Assembly: GCA_007571365.1 (NCBI GenBank)
Contig: RKRN01000318.1
Coordinates: 1-40,899, forward strand
Direction: 5' to 3'
Length of the DNA: 40,899 bases
Source of the DNA: Candidatus Latescibacterota bacterium
GTDB taxonomy: Bacteria > Latescibacterota > UBA2968 > UBA8231
Each line of letters starts with the position of its first letter. The stretch's first letter is position 1. This document shows, one piece after another, positions 39,550 to 40,899 of the stretch. Under the pieces are notes generated by a model, which saw nothing but the letters and a program-made list of their open reading frames with translations, had not been told where the DNA came from and made no database searches. The position numbers were made by a program, and so were the translations under genes.

Positions 39550-39804
39550 TCAGGCCATCGTCTGCACGAGACGGCTCAACCGCGACTTGTAGCGGGCGGC
39601 GGCATTTTTATGAATAATGCCCTTGTTAGTGATTCTGTCGACAGTTGAAGTCGCCGCCTGTAGAGCGATCTCGGCCGAGGCTTTGTTCGGAGCTTGACGA
39701 ACTTTCTTGAGGGCCGTGCGCATCCGCGAGCGAAATGCACGGTTGCGTTCGTAGGCTTTAGCACTAGTGATTTGGTGTTTCTTGGCAGACTTGAGTTTAG
39801 GCAA
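39550..39804 (-). CDS. rpsT: 30S ribosomal protein S20
   Basis: An 84-residue basic helical protein: PKLKSAKKHQITSAKAYERN at the start, IHKNAAARYKSRLSRLV at the end, both diagnostic of S20. The start codon is TTG at 39804 with AAGGAG 8 nt upstream; E. coli rpsT also starts with UUG, where it is linked to autoregulation. It binds 16S rRNA in the small subunit. Confidence 0.96.
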   Translation of the reverse strand: MPKLKSAKKHQITSAKAYERNRAFRSRMRTALKKVRQAPNKASAEIALQAATSTVDRITNKGIIHKNAAARYKSRLSRLVQTMA

Positions 39805-39836
39805 TTTTGCGCTCCTTCAATGAAATTGTTAGACAT

Positions 39837-39842
39837 ATTATA
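39837..39842 (-). promoter_or_regulatory. Probable -10 box of rpsT
   Basis: TATAAT reads on the minus strand 33 nt before the TTG, within TATATTATAAT. The best -35 (TTGCCC) is at a non-ideal distance, so the exact pairing is unsure. Confidence 0.45.
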
Positions 39843-39929
39843 ATATAGGAAGTGGGGAGGCAGGGCAAGGCGGGGCTTCAAAAAAACGAACTGGATCCCC
39901 GCATAAAATTATGCCCTGTGTTCTTAAGT

Positions 39930-40400
39930 ATGGCTTCTTGTGATCAGATGGGGTTTGATTTTGGCGAACGATGCCCCGCTGGCGACAATGTGCAGGTCGC
40001 TACACGCTGTACATACTGTCGGCTAGAGATTGAGGTGCCGACTTGGTATGCAGGTCAAGCGCGGTTACACTTTTGCGACGCGTCCTGTCGCCGTGCTTGG
40101 ACAGAGGCTATGCCCTCGTTAGAGGTTTGTTTAGGAGAAACTTCCAAACGGCGGGGGGCCAATTGGGAACTCCAAGCACTAAAGGCGCGGACGCGCGATA
40201 GCTTCATCTGCCAAGTATGCGGAGTCAGTGAAGAGGAACTGGGACGCCAGCTTGACGTACATCACAAGATTCCCTACCGCAGTTTCTCTTCCAATATAGA
40301 GGCTAATAAGCTGGAACATCTGATTTCGGTTTGCCCTTCTTGCCACTCTAAGTTGGAAGCCGAGTTGCGTCAAGCTCTTCCCCTTTTTGCAAGCTCTTGA
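39930..40400 (+). CDS. HNH-endonuclease-like protein with zinc-binding Cys pairs
   Basis: A 156-residue protein. CTYC, then CDASC near residues 27-56 look like one zinc site. The C-terminal half is HNH-like: DSFICQVCG, LDVHHKIPYRSF and HLISVCPSCHSKLE, giving a beta-beta-alpha metal fold with two Cys pairs. Relatives include restriction-type and phage HNH nucleases. The start is unclear: ATG 39930 or ATG 39948, neither with a good Shine-Dalgarno. It is divergent from rpsT and stands alone, so the role is unknown. Confidence 0.75.
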   Translation: MASCDQMGFDFGERCPAGDNVQVATRCTYCRLEIEVPTWYAGQARLHFCDASCRRAWTEAMPSLEVCLGETSKRRGANWELQALKARTRDSFICQVCGVSEEELGRQLDVHHKIPYRSFSSNIEANKLEHLISVCPSCHSKLEAELRQALPLFASS

Positions 40401-40680
40401 CCTTTCTGCATGGCTAGGTGTTGATGGCCATATAGGCCATATGTTTAGAAACTACCCCTTGCATCTTGGATATTAGATGCGTATTTTGTATTGAGTACAT
40501 GAGAAATGCTCTCAGGCTTCTCTACATGCTCTATAAGCTGTTGTTGTAAGGGTCGCTAAGGCAGAAAACCACGAGTACGGTGGTGGAAAGTGATGCGGCT
40601 TTAGAGCGTAGAGGCGGCGATCTAATACACAAAGTTGTGTTAGATTTCTTAAACTTAAATCTCTCATTGGAGGATCAATT
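40401..40680 (+). other. Intergenic leader region upstream of the secreted repeat protein
   Basis: 280 bases without a gene. An inverted repeat ATGGCC/GGCCAT lies near 40424-40440, possibly ending the HNH transcript. A small stem ACCAC (40568-40572) / GTGGT (40580-40584) sits in the probable leader. A near-perfect inverted repeat TCTAA..CACAA/TTGTG.TTAGA (40621-40644) resembles an operator. No convincing promoter or known riboswitch was recognised. Confidence 0.4.
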
Positions 40681-40899
40681 ATGAGCGGTTGTGCAGTTAG
40701 TAACAAACTTATTTGGAACAGATCGCTATTCTGCCTGAGTATACTCTTCTTTTTGGCGGCCACTTTGATGTCGGCTCCGGCGGCTGAAGCCCAGGATGCG
40801 CCGAGCTTTGAGGGGGCGACGGTTGCCGATCAGATGTTCTCGGCCGGGGTGGCGATAGAGGCTTTGGAGTTGCCTGCGGCTTCGGGTGGTAACGGCGAC
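40681..40899 (+). CDS. Secreted protein with putative Ig-like (He_PIG-type) repeat, partial at right edge
   Basis: The first 73 residues only. A long signal peptide (hydrophobic LFCLSILFFLAATLM, then SAPAAEAQ with cleavage near residue 39) leads into PSFEGATVADQMFSAGVAIE and LELPAASGGNGD. That pattern closely resembles the repeat of putative Ig domain proteins (ATVADQ...G.AI..L.LPAA.GGNG), usually found in many tandem copies in large surface proteins. GGAGG lies 8 nt before the ATG. The rest lies beyond the window. Confidence 0.72.
   Translation, partial: MSGCAVSNKLIWNRSLFCLSILFFLAATLMSAPAAEAQDAPSFEGATVADQMFSAGVAIEALELPAASGGNGD

Noticed and set aside
40424-40441. Rho-independent terminator after the HNH gene
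   Set aside because: The ATGGCC/GGCCAT hairpin is short and has no following T-run.
40550-40660. c-di-GMP or other known riboswitch in the leader
   Set aside because: Some AAACC..GGTGG resemblance was seen, but the conserved GEMM core and tetraloop-receptor elements could not be aligned.

Overview
The window reads as a GC-rich chromosome segment of an uncultured Gram-negative bacterium. Gram-negative envelope genes support this: apolipoprotein N-acyltransferase, lipobox proteins and LysM proteins. The cloud of Gfo/Idh/MocA oxidoreductases, TIM-barrel isomerases, cupins, amidohydrolases and Uma2 proteins is typical of environmental lineages such as Latescibacterota, Poribacteria or Planctomycetes-like groups. 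That placement is a low-confidence guess, because no rRNA gene is present. Non-ATG starts are common (TTG for lnt, the CorC-like gene, rpsT, the D-aminoacylase and MATE genes; GTG for cysM).

1-8775 (minus strand) is a type III-B CRISPR-Cas effector operon: cmr2 (Cas10, with HD and GGDD motifs intact), cmr3, cmr4, cmr5 and one large protein that joins Cmr6 and Cmr1 RAMP modules and carries an extra C-terminal domain. A roughly 200-bp element with inverted ends follows, then a Uma2-type nuclease that overlaps a CARF-domain protein cut off by the window edge. An intact Cas10 cyclase plus a CARF protein predicts cyclic-oligoadenylate signalling. No CRISPR array, cas1, cas2 or cas6 is visible.

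9046-26510 is an accessory catabolic region: D-aminoacylase-like and TIM-barrel amidohydrolases, two Gfo/Idh/MocA oxidoreductases, a KDG-kinase-like PfkB enzyme, a DUF4380 secreted protein, a 2-hydroxyacid dehydrogenase, a 3-hydroxyisobutyrate/tartronate-semialdehyde reductase-like enzyme, a sugar isomerase, cupins, a DapA-like aldolase and a MATE exporter. Together they suggest use of sugar acids or acylated amino compounds; the exact substrate is not readable. Two defence-type modules interrupt it: a decayed ATPase plus TOPRIM-like pair (12790-13792), and an apparently intact type II restriction-modification pair resembling CfrBI (23278-25391), whose methyltransferase has a HEAT-like N-terminal extension.

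26452-39804 is mostly housekeeping: lnt, a sigma-region-4 protein, initiator tRNA-fMet, a CorC/CNNM-like protein, ybeY, a PgpH-type HD phosphodiesterase, phoH, a LysM protein, a coiled-coil lipoprotein, aspS (with the His typical of non-discriminating enzymes), then a divergent cysM-mec-cysO-cysK cluster for cysteine synthesis from a protein-bound thiocarboxylate, and rpsT. The right edge has an HNH-type protein and the start of a secreted protein with a putative Ig-like repeat.
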